Assembly: GCF_003841505.1 (NCBI RefSeq)
Contig: NZ_REGA01000001.1
Span: 186,001-250,000 of the forward strand
Reading direction: 5' to 3'
From: Natrarchaeobius chitinivorans
Lineage (GTDB): Archaea; Halobacteriota; Halobacteria; Halobacteriales; Natrialbaceae
DNA: 64,000 nt
The notes beneath the pieces were generated by a model. It was not told the origin of the DNA and made no database searches. It worked only from the letters and a program-made list of their open reading frames with translations. Both the position numbers and the translations under genes were made by a program. Position 1 is the stretch's first letter; every line of letters begins with the position of its first letter. Of this stretch, positions 50,753 through 59,824 are shown piece after piece.

Positions 50753-52015
50753 TTATTTCTCGTCGACGCTGAGGACCTTGCCGGCCGCGATGGTCTGACC
50801 CATGTCGCGGATGGCGAAGCTCCCGAGTTCTGGGATCTCGCTGGACGGCTCGATGCTGAGTGGCTTTTGCGGTCGGATGGTGACCACAGCAGCGTCACCC
50901 GACTGGATGAAGTCGGGGTTCTCCTCTGCAACCTCGCCGCTTGCGGGATCCATCTTCTTGTCGATGGACTCGATCGTACAGGCGACCTGTGCCGTGTGGG
51001 CGTGGAAAACCGGGGTGTATCCGGCCGTGATCACGGACGGGTGCTGCATGACGACGACCTGTGCCTGGAACGTCTCGGCGACGCTCGGTGGGTCGTCCGC
51101 CGGACCACAGACGTCACCGCGGCGGATGTCGTCCTTGCCGATGCCGCGGACGTTGAATCCGACGTTGTCGCCGGGTTCGGCTTTCGGCACTTCCTCGTGG
51201 TGCATCTCGATCGTCTTCACTTCGCCGCCCACGTCGCTGGGCTGGAAGGAGACGTTGTCGCCGACGTTCATGATACCGGTCTCGATACGTCCGACGGGGA
51301 CGGTACCGATACCGGAGATGGTGTACACGTCCTGGATCGGGAGCCGAAGCGGCGCGTCCGTCGGCGGCTCGGGCTCGGGAAGCGCGTTGAGCGCGTCGAG
51401 CAGGATGTTGCCGTCGTACCAGGGGGTGTTGTCGGAGGCCTCGGCGATGTTGTCGCCTTCGAACGCGGAGATCGGGATGAACTCGGCGTCGTCCGTGTTG
51501 AACTGGACCTGGTTGAGCAGCTGGGTGACTTCGTCGACGACGTCGTTGTAGGTGTCTTCCTTGTAGTCGACGACGTCCATCTTGTTGATGCCGATGATGA
51601 GTTCGTCGATACCCAGGGTGCGGGCCAGGAAAACGTGTTCCTGGGTCTGGGGTGCGACGCCGTCGTCTGCGGCGACGACGAGGACGGCGTTGTCGGCCTG
51701 GCTCGCGCCAGTGATCATGTTCTTGACGAAGTCACGGTGGCCAGGACAGTCGACGATGGTGAAGTCGTACTCGTCGGTGGAGAACTCCTGGTGGGCGATG
51801 TCGATGGTGACACCACGCTCTCGCTCTTCGGCGAGGTTGTCCATGACGTAGGCGAACTCGAAGCCACCTTTGCCCTTCTCCTCGGCTTCTTCGCGGTGCT
51901 GTTCGATGACGTGCTCTGGTACGCTCCCCGTCTCGTAGAGGAGGCGTCCCACGAGCGTACTCTTCCCGTGGTCGACGTGGCCGATAATGGCCAGGTTCTG
52001 GTGTTGGTCGCTCAT
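50753..52015 (-). CDS. tef1a: Translation elongation factor EF-1alpha
   Basis: The GTPase that delivers aminoacyl-tRNA to the ribosome, 420 residues. G1 is [10 protein letters not shown]3 [10 protein letters not shown]4 NKMD, and the effector region [15 protein letters not shown] is intact. The C-terminal beta domains contain [20 protein letters not shown]. The family length is typical for Halobacteria. Its codon choice is the most uniform in the window, as expected for a highly expressed gene. It has its own promoter region upstream and is transcribed with uS10. Confidence 0.97.
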   Translation of the reverse strand: MSDQHQNLAIIGHVDHGKSTLVGRLLYETGSVPEHVIEQHREEAEEKGKGGFEFAYVMDNLAEERERGVTIDIAHQEFSTDEYDFTIVDCPGHRDFVKNMITGASQADNAVLVVAADDGVAPQTQEHVFLARTLGIDELIIGINKMDVVDYKEDTYNDVVDEVTQLLNQVQFNTDDAEFIPISAFEGDNIAEASDNTPWYDGNILLDALNALPEPEPPTDAPLRLPIQDVYTISGIGTVPVGRIETGIMNVGDNVSFQPSDVGGEVKTIEMHHEEVPKAEPGDNVGFNVRGIGKDDIRRGDVCGPADDPPSVAETFQAQVVVMQHPSVITAGYTPVFHAHTAQVACTIESIDKKMDPASGEVAEENPDFIQSGDAAVVTIRPQKPLSIEPSSEIPELGSFAIRDMGQTIAAGKVLSVDEK

Positions 52016-52039
52016 TGTTGTAGCTCACGCGCAGAGGCG

Positions 52040-52085
52040 CTTATATCGGTCTTGTTCGCCCGTTGCGGTTAAAACCATTTCGAAA
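52040..52085 (-). promoter_or_regulatory. EF-1alpha promoter region
   Basis: On the minus strand, CGAAATGGTTTTAACC (BRE-like plus TATA) lies 55-70 bases before the start, and CCGATATAAG lies about 30 bases before it. Either could serve: the distal one leaves a short leader, the proximal one a leaderless mRNA. The rest of the 312-base gap holds family B element B3. Confidence 0.55.
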
Positions 52086-52164
52086 GCGTATTCAGTCGAA
52101 CCCGACGCCTGCTTGCGGTTTGTGTCTCATGCACACGCTTTCGTCGGGCGCTCGCTTCGGTCCG

Positions 52165-52249
52165 CTATAGTAGCTACTGAACGTCATTGCACACCCGATC
52201 GCGGGACAGTTCGGCGACCGGTGTGTAAATCGGTGCAGTTGGTACTATC
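52165..52249. repeat. Family B element (B3)
   Basis: Left end CTATAGTAGCTACTGAACG, core GCACACCCGATCGCGGGAC, right part CGGTGCAGTTGGTACTATC. It lies between the homoserine dehydrogenase stop and the EF-1alpha promoter. Confidence 0.85.
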
Positions 52250-52327
52250 GCTACGAGCGCCTCGAGCGGAAGAAGCGTCGTCGAGTCTCCGGCGAACTGC
52301 GACCGGAGCGAAATCAGTTGGGATACG

Positions 52328-53275
52328 TTACAGTTCGGGCAGCCGGCCGACGTCGGACAGCACCGCCGTCGCGGTTTCGGGACCGCCCGCACCGCGCCCG
52401 CTCGAGGCGAGCGACCCGGCGTGGCGGGTCTCGATCTGGACGATGTTTCGGGTGCCGGTGACCGCGAGCGCGCCGTTTTCGGGGACGAGACGCGGACTGA
52501 CGCGGACGCTCTCGCGAGTGGCCTCGCCGATGAGACGGATCGTTCGGCCGTCCTCGGCGGCCAGATCGAGCGCGCTGCCGGGGATGTCCTGAATGCCTTC
52601 GACCGTCGCGTCCGAAAGCGAGAATCCGCCGTCTGCGAGGACGTTCGCGAGGATGACGAACTTGAGCGCGGCGTCGGTACCGTCGACGTCGAACGTGGGG
52701 TCGGCCTCCGCGACGCCCAGATCCTGGGCCTCCGCCAGCACGTGTTCGTAGTCGAGACCCTCCGCGGCCATCCGGGTGAGGATGAAGTTTGCGGTTCCGT
52801 TCAACACGCCGCGGACGGCCGTCACGGCCTGCGGTGTCGCGTCTTCGATAGTCGAAAGCACCGGGATCGCGCCACCGACGGTCGCCTCGAACCGCACCGA
52901 GCCCCGACTATCGGCCTCGAGCGCTCGCAGTTCGTCGTACCGTTCGGCGACGGGACCCTTGTTCGCCAGGACGACGTGGCGGTCGTCCTCGAGTGCGCGT
53001 TCGACGTGCGTGAATCCGGGTTCTGCGTCCCCGAGCGTCGTCGGCGTCGCCTCGACGAGGACGTCGTAGTCGCTCTCGAAGACGTCGTCGACTCCGTCGG
53101 TGCCGACAGGGTCGCCGCCGGCTTTTCGCTCGAGCGTTCGTTCGACGTCGATTCCGTCCGGATCGACGGCCGCACCGCTCGAGTCGGAGATCGCGACGAC
53201 TTCGTGGCCGTACTCGCCGGCGAGGTCGGCGACCGACTGGCCGACGGCACCGGCACCGAGGATAGCGAGTTTCAC
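52328..53275 (-). CDS. hom: Homoserine dehydrogenase
   Basis: Reduces aspartate semialdehyde to homoserine for threonine and methionine synthesis. The 315-residue protein has a Rossmann start MKLAILGAGAVGQSVADLA, ATVGGAIPVLSTIEDATPQA, the family signature GVLNGTANFILTRM and DLGVAEADPTFDVDGTDAALK. It lacks the C-terminal ACT domain of many homologues. Instead, a separate gene of ACT type lies directly upstream, overlapping by four bases (ATGA), so regulation in trans is plausible. It is followed by 312 bases with element B3 before EF-1alpha. Confidence 0.92.
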   Translation of the reverse strand: MKLAILGAGAVGQSVADLAGEYGHEVVAISDSSGAAVDPDGIDVERTLERKAGGDPVGTDGVDDVFESDYDVLVEATPTTLGDAEPGFTHVERALEDDRHVVLANKGPVAERYDELRALEADSRGSVRFEATVGGAIPVLSTIEDATPQAVTAVRGVLNGTANFILTRMAAEGLDYEHVLAEAQDLGVAEADPTFDVDGTDAALKFVILANVLADGGFSLSDATVEGIQDIPGSALDLAAEDGRTIRLIGEATRESVRVSPRLVPENGALAVTGTRNIVQIETRHAGSLASSGRGAGGPETATAVLSDVGRLPEL

Positions 53276-53859
53276 GCCGTCTCACCTCCCAGCAGCGGTT
53301 CGACGACGGTGAGGTCCTTGTCCGAACCGATCGTCCGGATCGTCTCGAGGGCCTCCTCGGATCGACCGGAGTCGACCGCGAGTCGAACCCGGGCGCTCGA
53401 GATCGCTTCGGTCCCGTCGGGAGCGGTAAGCGAGAGATCGCGGACGGCGGCTCCGACCTCGGTTTCGATCCGCGAGAGCGTATTCGAGAGGTCGTTTCGG
53501 ACGAGCTGGCCGACCAGAACGACGCTGATCTCCTCGCCGTAGTGGTCGGCACCGGCCTGGATGACGTTGACGCCCGCATCGCGGAGTGCGCCGACGATGT
53601 CGTCGAGTCGATCCGGCGGACTCTCGAGGTCCACCTCGACCGGGATGTGTCCGCGGGGCGTCTTGTTGCCGCGCTCGTGGTGGATGCTGAGGAGGTTACC
53701 ACCGTTGTTCGAGATCGGGTCGAGGGCTCTGAGTAGCTCCCCGGGTTCGTCGACGAGTTCGAGGCGGACGGTGTAGGCACGGACGCCACCGTCCGTCTCC
53801 GGCTCGTTCTCGTCGCTTTCGGCCGACTCACCGACGGTCTGTTCGGGGTCGTCAACCAT
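53272..53859 (-). CDS. ACT-domain amino-acid-binding regulatory protein
   Basis: A 195-residue protein with two ACT-like parts. The first is RAYTVRLELVDEPGELLRAL, NLLSIHHERGNKTPRGHIPV and VGALRDAGVNVIQAG; the second half has ISVVLVGQLVRNDLSNTLSR and ALETIRTIGSDKDLTVVEPL. ACT domains bind amino acids and tune enzymes of their synthesis. Its coupling to hom (ATGA overlap) suggests that it senses threonine or a related amino acid for homoserine dehydrogenase. That is inference. The ATG at 53859 is chosen; a GTG four codons earlier is possible. Confidence 0.82.
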   Translation of the reverse strand: MVDDPEQTVGESAESDENEPETDGGVRAYTVRLELVDEPGELLRALDPISNNGGNLLSIHHERGNKTPRGHIPVEVDLESPPDRLDDIVGALRDAGVNVIQAGADHYGEEISVVLVGQLVRNDLSNTLSRIETEVGAAVRDLSLTAPDGTEAISSARVRLAVDSGRSEEALETIRTIGSDKDLTVVEPLLGGETA

Positions 53860-54131
53860 CGTCGTCACCACCTTCGCTCGGGCGTCTACGCGTCGTCATT
53901 GTGTACGACTCCGCAATTGACGCGTAAAAGCATATAGGCGTTCCCAAAACTGTCCGCCCGTGTCAACGCCCAGCACACCGGATCGCGTCTCCCGGGACGG
54001 ACCACGGCCGAGACGATGGGACTCGAAATCGGGAGTCGTGGTGGTCTCCTTCAGCCAGCCTGCCGTCCGTCGGTGCCGGACGAGTGCGAACCGGTCCCGG
54101 TCCCGCCGGGAGGGCGGGAGGGAAATCCGCA

Positions 54132-54497
54132 TCAAAGGTGATCTTTGCCCGGGTTCGACGACCCCCAGTCGCCGCGACCGCCTTCGGTGCGGTCGATACC
54201 CATGATCGATTCCGCCTGGTCCGGGCCGCCGAGGCTCTCGCGGGCGTCGGGAACGCGAACGGTGACGTCGTCCACCTCCGACCACGTGAGCAGTTCCGCT
54301 TCGATGTTGCTCGTCGTGATGTCGCTGACCGAACACCCCTTGCAGCCGCCACCGAGTTCGATGATCACCTCGCCGGTGTCCGGATCTGCCTCGCGAACCG
54401 CACTCGTCCCCCCGTGCATCTGGATGATCGGCATCTCCCGACTGAGCCACGTTTCGACCCGCTCTCGGAGCGTCCGATCGGCGTCGGTTTCGGTCAT
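54132..54497 (-). CDS. NifU C-terminal-like Fe-S scaffold protein
   Basis: A 121-residue protein of the NifU/Nfu family that assembles or carries iron-sulfur clusters. The CX2C motif lies in GGGCKGCSVSDITTSNIEAEL. The preceding PIIQMHGGTSAVREADPDTGEVIIEL is the usual Nfu beta region. The C-terminal 30 residues (DQAESIMGIDRTEGGRGDWG) are an extra acidic tail. It is a single gene. The 272 bases downstream, to the ACT gene start at 53859, contain nothing I can support. Confidence 0.88.
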   Translation of the reverse strand: MTETDADRTLRERVETWLSREMPIIQMHGGTSAVREADPDTGEVIIELGGGCKGCSVSDITTSNIEAELLTWSEVDDVTVRVPDARESLGGPDQAESIMGIDRTEGGRGDWGSSNPGKDHL

Positions 54498-54551
54498 TGG
54501 TCGCCCTAGGGACTCGAGCGGGGAATAGGTTCCGTCGTTCGGCCGAAATCA

Positions 54552-56177
54552 TCAGGAACGATCCTGATCGTCGCTGATCTCTCCCCCGTCGGTTTCGCGT
54601 GTCTTCCGACGCCGGCGAACTCCCTCGAGGAGGGCGACGCCACCGCCGACGCCCGCCGCCCCGGCGGGTGCGGTGAACCCAGGGATGGGGTCGACCGCGC
54701 TCGAGCCGTCGTCGCTGGACGCGGAAGACGTGCCGTCGGCAGATCCGTCGTCACGTTCGGATCCGTTCGGTTCGCCGTCCGCGGTCTCGTCGTCGTCCTC
54801 GGCGTCGTCGTCTCCCGCGTCGTCGTTCTCGTCGGTTTCCCGTGCGGGCTCGAGGTCGAGTTCTGCGAGGTCGGTGAGCGACGGCTGATCCGGCTGCTCG
54901 CCGGCTCGGATCGGGAACGTGTAGAGTGCCCCGTCGGTCTCGCCGTGTGGGATGGCCTCCGTACTGCTCGCGACGAAGACCTCGCCGGGGTCGGCGACGC
55001 GGGCGGTCCAGAAGCCCGCCGTCTCGGGGTCGCGCCACGAGGCGAGTTCGACCGGCTCGGACGGCTCGCTCACGTCGTGGATCGTGACCCCGCCCTGGTA
55101 CCACGCCGCGTACAGTTCCCCGTCGCGAAGCTCGAAATTGTGCGCCGTCGTCCACAGCGGCCCGTAGTATCGCTCGTCCGCCGCCCGCGGAGCCGCGATG
55201 GACGCCCGAAACGCGGGATCGGCCGGGTCGCTCACGTCGTAGAGGTCGATGCCGCCCGGACCGTCCGGCTCGTCACCGCCGGTCGCCCACGCTTCCCTGC
55301 CGACGGCGAGCAGGTCGCCCGTCTCGTCGACAGCCGCGTAGTGGTCGTTGCCGGGCAATCCGAGTCGCGCGTCCTCGTCGTCGATCCCCCGCTGTTCCTC
55401 GAGGTCGGTGTCGGCGACGTGCGAGATGTACTCGGGATCGGATGGGTCGCTCACGTCGAGCAGGTAGGTGCCGGCGTTCCAGTGAGCGAGGTACGCGACG
55501 TCGTCGTGGACGTAAACGTCGTGGAGGTATCGCGCCAGCCAGTCGACGTCAGCCCAGCCGGGTTCGTGATCGAGCAGCGACCAGCGACCGATCTCGGCGG
55601 CGTCGTCGCCACCGACGTCGAAGACGACGAGGGGATTCTCCTCGGGATCGTTCTGGACGACGTACAGCAGATCGCCATCGAGGTAGCAGTTGTGGATGTG
55701 ATATCCCGTCTCGTATGGCTCGCCGACGAGTTCGGGATCGGCGGGATCGCTCACGTCGTACCGGAGGAATCCGTGAAAGAGCGAGTCGGAACTCCGGTTT
55801 GCCGGACCGGGGACGATCAACAGATCGCCGTCGACTTTGACGTCGAGGATCTGGAGCAGTGACTCGCCGTCGACGGAGAGGCCGTGTTCGTCGGCGAGAA
55901 CCGTCGGATCGGTGGGATCGCTCACGTCGACGGTCGCGAAACCGGTCGTCGCAGCGACGTAGACGGTGTCACCATCGTCGCCGACGACGGCTTCGGCCGC
56001 CCCCTCGAGCGGGACGCGGCCGAGCGGTTCGTACTCCTCCGAATCGGGGTGACGTGTGGCTGGAAAGGAAGGTGACGCGGACGAGGAAGGTGACGCGGAC
56101 GACGCCGAGGCGGACTGCGGGACCGACAGGGCGACCGGGAGTACGAAACCCCGTTTCAGGAACTGTCTCCGCTGCAT
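54552..56177 (-). CDS. Exported LVIVD-repeat protein with PGF-CTERM-like tail
   Basis: A 541-residue cell-surface protein. The twin-arginine signal is MQRRQFLKRGFVLPVALSV. Multiple beta-propeller LVIVD repeats follow, each with a DVSDPxDP motif (FATVDVSDPTDPTVL, LLDVSDPSDPEYI, IHDVSEPSEPVEL). A Ser/Thr/Asp-rich linker near residues 440-500 precedes IPGFTAPAGAAGVGGGVALL and a short basic end (EGVRRRRKTRE), the layout of PGF-CTERM archaeosortase substrates. Its binding partner is unknown. It converges on no gene and lies 55 bases from the NifU-like gene. Confidence 0.82.
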   Translation of the reverse strand: MQRRQFLKRGFVLPVALSVPQSASASSASPSSSASPSFPATRHPDSEEYEPLGRVPLEGAAEAVVGDDGDTVYVAATTGFATVDVSDPTDPTVLADEHGLSVDGESLLQILDVKVDGDLLIVPGPANRSSDSLFHGFLRYDVSDPADPELVGEPYETGYHIHNCYLDGDLLYVVQNDPEENPLVVFDVGGDDAAEIGRWSLLDHEPGWADVDWLARYLHDVYVHDDVAYLAHWNAGTYLLDVSDPSDPEYISHVADTDLEEQRGIDDEDARLGLPGNDHYAAVDETGDLLAVGREAWATGGDEPDGPGGIDLYDVSDPADPAFRASIAAPRAADERYYGPLWTTAHNFELRDGELYAAWYQGGVTIHDVSEPSEPVELASWRDPETAGFWTARVADPGEVFVASSTEAIPHGETDGALYTFPIRAGEQPDQPSLTDLAELDLEPARETDENDDAGDDDAEDDDETADGEPNGSERDDGSADGTSSASSDDGSSAVDPIPGFTAPAGAAGVGGGVALLEGVRRRRKTRETDGGEISDDQDRS

Positions 56178-56262
56178 ACATCACCAACGGACCGAACGGC
56201 CAAATACCGTTGGGACCTCGCCACCGAGTGCACCTCGAGACGAGAGAGTCGAGCGAGACCGA

Positions 56263-57240
56263 TTAGCCGTCGAATCGCCGGCGGTCACCGGTCCCTTCCG
56301 TCATGGCGCTGGCGAGTGCACCCTCGAGGACGACGTCGTCGCCCTGGTCGGTGACGCGGATTTCCGGAACGTTCGCCATGATCATCTCCGGAATGCGCTC
56401 GCGCAAGGGTTCGACGACGAGTTCCTCGTTGTACAGGGCAACGGCTCCGCCGAAAGAGATCACGATCGGGGCGAACGAGTGGATCACGTTGGCGACGCCG
56501 ATGGCGTTCCAGTGGGCCAACTGGTCGATCACGTAATCCGCGAGATCGTCCTCGCCGGCCAGTTCGAAGACGTCTTTCGCGGTGAACTCGGGTTCCTCGA
56601 GCGGGAGCTGGGTCGAAATCGTCGGATCGTCCTCGGCGAGGAGCCGGGTGTATCCGGGGATTCCGTTCCCCGAACAGTAGGCTTCCCAGTGGCCGTCCCG
56701 ACCGCAGCCACAGGTCAGCCGTCCGCGGGGGTCGACGACGCAGTGACCGACCTCGCCGACGTTGCCGTCCCAGCCGTCCATGATGTGGCCGTCACAGCAG
56801 ACGCCCGCGCCGATTCCCGAGGAGATCGTGATGTAGACCATGTCGTCCGGGTTGCGCTTCGCGTGAAAGCGCTCGCCGATGACGCCCGCGTTCGTATCGT
56901 TGTGGAGGTAGACCTCGTCGTCGTCGATCAGTTTCTCGACTGGGCCGGTAAGCGGAATCCGATCGATCGAATCCGGGAGGTTCGCGGGATCGACCACGGC
57001 CCCCTCCGCGAGGTCGAGCGGGCCGACCGATCCGATCCCCGCGGCGTCGATTTCTTCGGGGTCGACGTCGGCCTCGAGACACGCCGCGCGAATCGTCTCG
57101 AGGACACCTTCGGTTACGTCGATTCCCGTCGGACCACGGGGCGTCGCGCCGTGGCTCGTTCCGATCGTCGTCCCGTCGCGTTTCGCGATGGCGGCCCGAA
57201 CGTTGGTCGCACCGAGATCGACGCCGGCGTAGTAGACCAT
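56263..57240 (-). CDS. glk: ROK-family sugar kinase (glucokinase-like)
   Basis: A 325-residue ATP-dependent sugar kinase. The phosphate motif is GVDLGATNVRAAIAKRDG, the catalytic Asp lies in VYLHNDTNAGVIGE, and SSGIGAGVCCDG with GNVGEVGH is the hexose-binding region. The zinc motif reads CGCGRDGHWEAYCSG, with His in place of the usual third Cys. The family fits glucokinase, which feeds the semi-phosphorylated Entner-Doudoroff route or gluconeogenesis reversal; sugar specificity is not proven. The start is the ATG at 57240. Confidence 0.85.
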   Translation of the reverse strand: MVYYAGVDLGATNVRAAIAKRDGTTIGTSHGATPRGPTGIDVTEGVLETIRAACLEADVDPEEIDAAGIGSVGPLDLAEGAVVDPANLPDSIDRIPLTGPVEKLIDDDEVYLHNDTNAGVIGERFHAKRNPDDMVYITISSGIGAGVCCDGHIMDGWDGNVGEVGHCVVDPRGRLTCGCGRDGHWEAYCSGNGIPGYTRLLAEDDPTISTQLPLEEPEFTAKDVFELAGEDDLADYVIDQLAHWNAIGVANVIHSFAPIVISFGGAVALYNEELVVEPLRERIPEMIMANVPEIRVTDQGDDVVLEGALASAMTEGTGDRRRFDG

Positions 57241-57366
57241 GCTATCTGAAACAGGGCCGCCAGCGCACTTAACTACACATATCGGACCTACGAACGCGAT
57301 GGGGGTCGGATACGAGTTCGACCTTCGCCCTGCCAGTCGAAACGAACCGCTGTCGACGGAATCCGG

Positions 57367-57825
57367 CTACGATTCGTCTCCCCGGACGAAGGTCACCGGA
57401 CACGGTGCCGAAAGCAGTACCTCCTGTGCGGTCGATCCGAAGACTGCCTTCCCGGTCGGGGATCGTCGCCGCCCGCCGACGACGACGCGGTCTGCACCGA
57501 CGTCGGTCGCGGTGTCGACGATCGCCGGCCCGTGTTCGCCGACCGCCCCCTGAATCCGGTATTCGACGTCGTGTTCGTCGAGGACGCTCCGGAGGTCGCG
57601 AATCGTCGAGTGACGCGCTGCGACTTCGTCCGGATCGATCTCGTCGTGGCCGACGTCGAACTCGAGGCGAGAGAGGACGTCGTCGTACTCCGATTGCGTG
57701 AACACGTGGGTGAGGACGACCGTCGCATCTGCCGGTTTCGCGACTTCGACGACGGCTTCGGCCAGTTCGTCGCTTCGCTCCGTATCGCCGGGCCCGACCG
57801 CGAGCAGCACTGTCTCGAGTGTCAT
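57367..57825 (-). CDS. Universal stress protein (UspA family)
   Basis: A 152-residue single-domain Usp protein: [20 protein letters not shown] at the start, TVVLTHVF in the second strand, and the ATP-binding pattern [20 protein letters not shown] before SAPCPVTFV. The GX2GX9GS motif is complete, so it belongs to the ATP-binding subgroup. It is located on the minus strand upstream of the ROK kinase; 126 bases separate them, so co-transcription is possible but not required. Confidence 0.9.
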   Translation of the reverse strand: MTLETVLLAVGPGDTERSDELAEAVVEVAKPADATVVLTHVFTQSEYDDVLSRLEFDVGHDEIDPDEVAARHSTIRDLRSVLDEHDVEYRIQGAVGEHGPAIVDTATDVGADRVVVGGRRRSPTGKAVFGSTAQEVLLSAPCPVTFVRGDES

Positions 57826-58061
57826 ACCTCGGGTATCGCCGGGGATCTACTTAAATTCCGGACTTTTTTCGACGGGATACAGAGATCAGTCCCGCGAACG
57901 GACGGTGAAAACCAGGGCCGGTACAATCAAACCCGACTGGGACGACCCGACCAGGCCGGGTCAACGTGACCCGTCCCCGGACGTACCGGCAAATCGGACC
58001 GACAGCGCGTATCGATTGCTCGTTTCGAGCGATTTTTCCACGCGGTCTCTAACGGAGGGGT

Positions 58062-58802
58062 ATGGACGGACCCGACCTCGACGGACGGACGGTACTCGTT
58101 ACCGGGAGCGCGAGGGGTATCGGTCGCGAATTCCTGCTGGCGACGGCCGATTGCGGAGCGAAGACGGCCGTCCACTACCACACGAGCGCCGAGGAGGCCC
58201 GCGAGGTCGCCGCCGAGGCGAGCGCGCGCGGTGCGACCGAGACGACGACGGTTCAGGGCGACGTGACCGATCCCGACAGCGTCGACGAAATCTTCGCTGC
58301 CGTGGAATCGGAACTGGGTTCGGTCGACGTGCTCGTGAACAACGTCGGCGATTTCGCACCGGAGCGCTGGGACGACCTCGAGTTCGAACGGTGGAATCGG
58401 GTGCTCGAGACGAACTTCAACGGGACGTACCTCTGTTCGAAGCGGGCACTGGGAGGGATGCGCGAAGCGGAGTACGCCCGGATCGTCAACGTCGGGTACG
58501 CGTCCTCGGAGAAAGGGCTGGTCAGCCCCAAGAACTTCCCCTATTTCGTCGCGAAAGCCGGGGTCTTGATGTTCACCCGGATGCTCGCGGCCGATACGAG
58601 CGACGACGGCATCACTGTCAACGCGATTTCGCCGTACGTCGTCGAGAACTCGGCGGCGTTTCCGGCGGAGTTACCACGCGGTCGGCCCGCGAACTACGAC
58701 GACCTGATCCGACCGCTGTTTTTCTTCCTCGATCCCGAAAACGAGTACGTAAGCGGCGAAAACATCGACGTCGACGGTGGATGGCTTCCGGAGAAAGTCT
58801 GA
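58062..58802 (+). CDS. Short-chain dehydrogenase/reductase (SDR)
   Basis: A 246-residue classical SDR. The cofactor motif is VTGSARGIGREFLL (TGxxxGIG), with VLVNNVGDFAPE and the catalytic YFVAKAG (YxxxK) after NVGYAS. The ending YVSGENIDVDGGWLPE is typical of 3-oxoacyl-ACP reductase or glucose dehydrogenase relatives. The substrate is unknown. The stop codon TGA at 58800-58802 begins TGATACGGGTTG, a family A-type end, which passes directly into family B element B4. Confidence 0.85.
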   Translation: MDGPDLDGRTVLVTGSARGIGREFLLATADCGAKTAVHYHTSAEEAREVAAEASARGATETTTVQGDVTDPDSVDEIFAAVESELGSVDVLVNNVGDFAPERWDDLEFERWNRVLETNFNGTYLCSKRALGGMREAEYARIVNVGYASSEKGLVSPKNFPYFVAKAGVLMFTRMLAADTSDDGITVNAISPYVVENSAAFPAELPRGRPANYDDLIRPLFFFLDPENEYVSGENIDVDGGWLPEKV

Positions 58803-58811
58803 TACGGGTTG

Positions 58812-58897
58812 CTATAGTAGCCACTGAACGTCATTGCACACCCGATCGCGGGACGGATCGGCGATCGGTGTGTACATCGTTTCAGTTGTCACTATAG
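58812..58897. repeat. Family B element (B4)
   Basis: The most regular copy, with exact CTATAGT ends: left CTATAGTAGCCACTGAACG, right CGTTTCAGTTGTCACTATAG. The core CACACCCGATCGCGGGACGG pairs with CGATCGGTGTGT. It abuts family C element C2. Confidence 0.9.
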
Positions 58898-58999
58898 TCG
58901 GACAGCAGTCAATGAGACGTCGGTCGCGAATTCGCGGCCGTCGCCTGGAGACAGCCCCAGGAGGGCGACCGATCGTCGAATAGTTCTGTCTGACAGTAT
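58896..58999. repeat. Family C element (C2)
   Basis: Begins AGTCGGACAGCAGTCAATGA and ends GTTCTGTCTGACAGTATA; internal blocks match copy C1 at 14.7 kb in order. It starts within the last bases of B4. Together with B4 it fills most of the 425-base gap up to 59228. Confidence 0.65.
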
Positions 59000-59227
59000 A
59001 TCCCCCTGACCGGACACCTTCGTCTCGAGCCCTCGGCGGCGAAAGGCAACTGCAAAGAAAACCTAATCATACCCCGGTTCGAATAGCAACTAACACGCAA
59101 TGACTGGCCCCGGACACTACGCAGTATTCGATCGTAAGCGTCCACGTCGGTGGGTTCTCCCCACGAACGCCCCGAAGGTGGGTTCGGTGAAGGGGCGCGA
59201 TCGGATGGCTCGCCCTTCTCGAGAGCG

Positions 59228-59824
59228 ATGACCGGAGTGAAGACCGGTTTCGATCCGGATCCGAGGCTCGAAACCGCCGCATTGGTCCTGATCGACTTCC
59301 AGTGTGGGTTCGACGATCAGTCGTGGGGGACGCGAAACAACCCTGACGCCGAGCGGCGGGCCGCGACGGTACTCTCGCGCTGGCGTGAAACCGATCGACC
59401 CGTCGTCCACGTCCGCCACGACTCGACAGAGCCGGGATCGCCGCTTCGAAGCGACAGACCTGGATTCGCGTTCAAATCGGAGTTCGAACCGCTCGAGGAC
59501 GAACCGGTGTTCGTCAAGTCGGTCAACGGCGCGTTCGTCGACACCGACCTCGAGGCGTGGCTCCGCGATCGAAACTACGAAACGGTGGTTCTCGTGGGGT
59601 TGACGACCGACCACTGCGTCTCGACGACCGCCCGCATGGCGGAGAACCGGGGGTTCGACGTGATCGTCGTCGCCGACGCGACCGCGACGTTCGACCGACG
59701 CTACGACGGGGAACGGTTCGACGCCGAGACGATCCACCGAACGGCACTCGCCCAGCTCGAGGGGGAGTTCGCGACGATCAAGCGGGCGGCCGAGATCCTC
59801 GATACGCAACCGAACGGAGGTTAA
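59228..59824 (+). CDS. Isochorismatase-family cysteine hydrolase
   Basis: A 198-residue Rossmann-like hydrolase. The catalytic Asp is in [13 protein letters not shown], the Lys in [12 protein letters not shown], and the nucleophilic Cys in [21 protein letters not shown], completing the Asp-Lys-Cys triad of the isochorismatase/nicotinamidase group. Substrate assignment (nicotinamide, biuret, N-carbamoyl compounds) is not possible. The ATG at 59228 is chosen over 59150. Its TAA stop overlaps the stop of the converging reductase gene in TTAA. Confidence 0.85.
   Translation: MTGVKTGFDPDPRLETAALVLIDFQCGFDDQSWGTRNNPDAERRAATVLSRWRETDRPVVHVRHDSTEPGSPLRSDRPGFAFKSEFEPLEDEPVFVKSVNGAFVDTDLEAWLRDRNYETVVLVGLTTDHCVSTTARMAENRGFDVIVVADATATFDRRYDGERFDAETIHRTALAQLEGEFATIKRAAEILDTQPNGG

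Noticed and set aside
59821-59824. Overlap of two convergent stop codons in TTAA
   Set aside because: A four-base convergent overlap is common in compact genomes and does not by itself suggest function.
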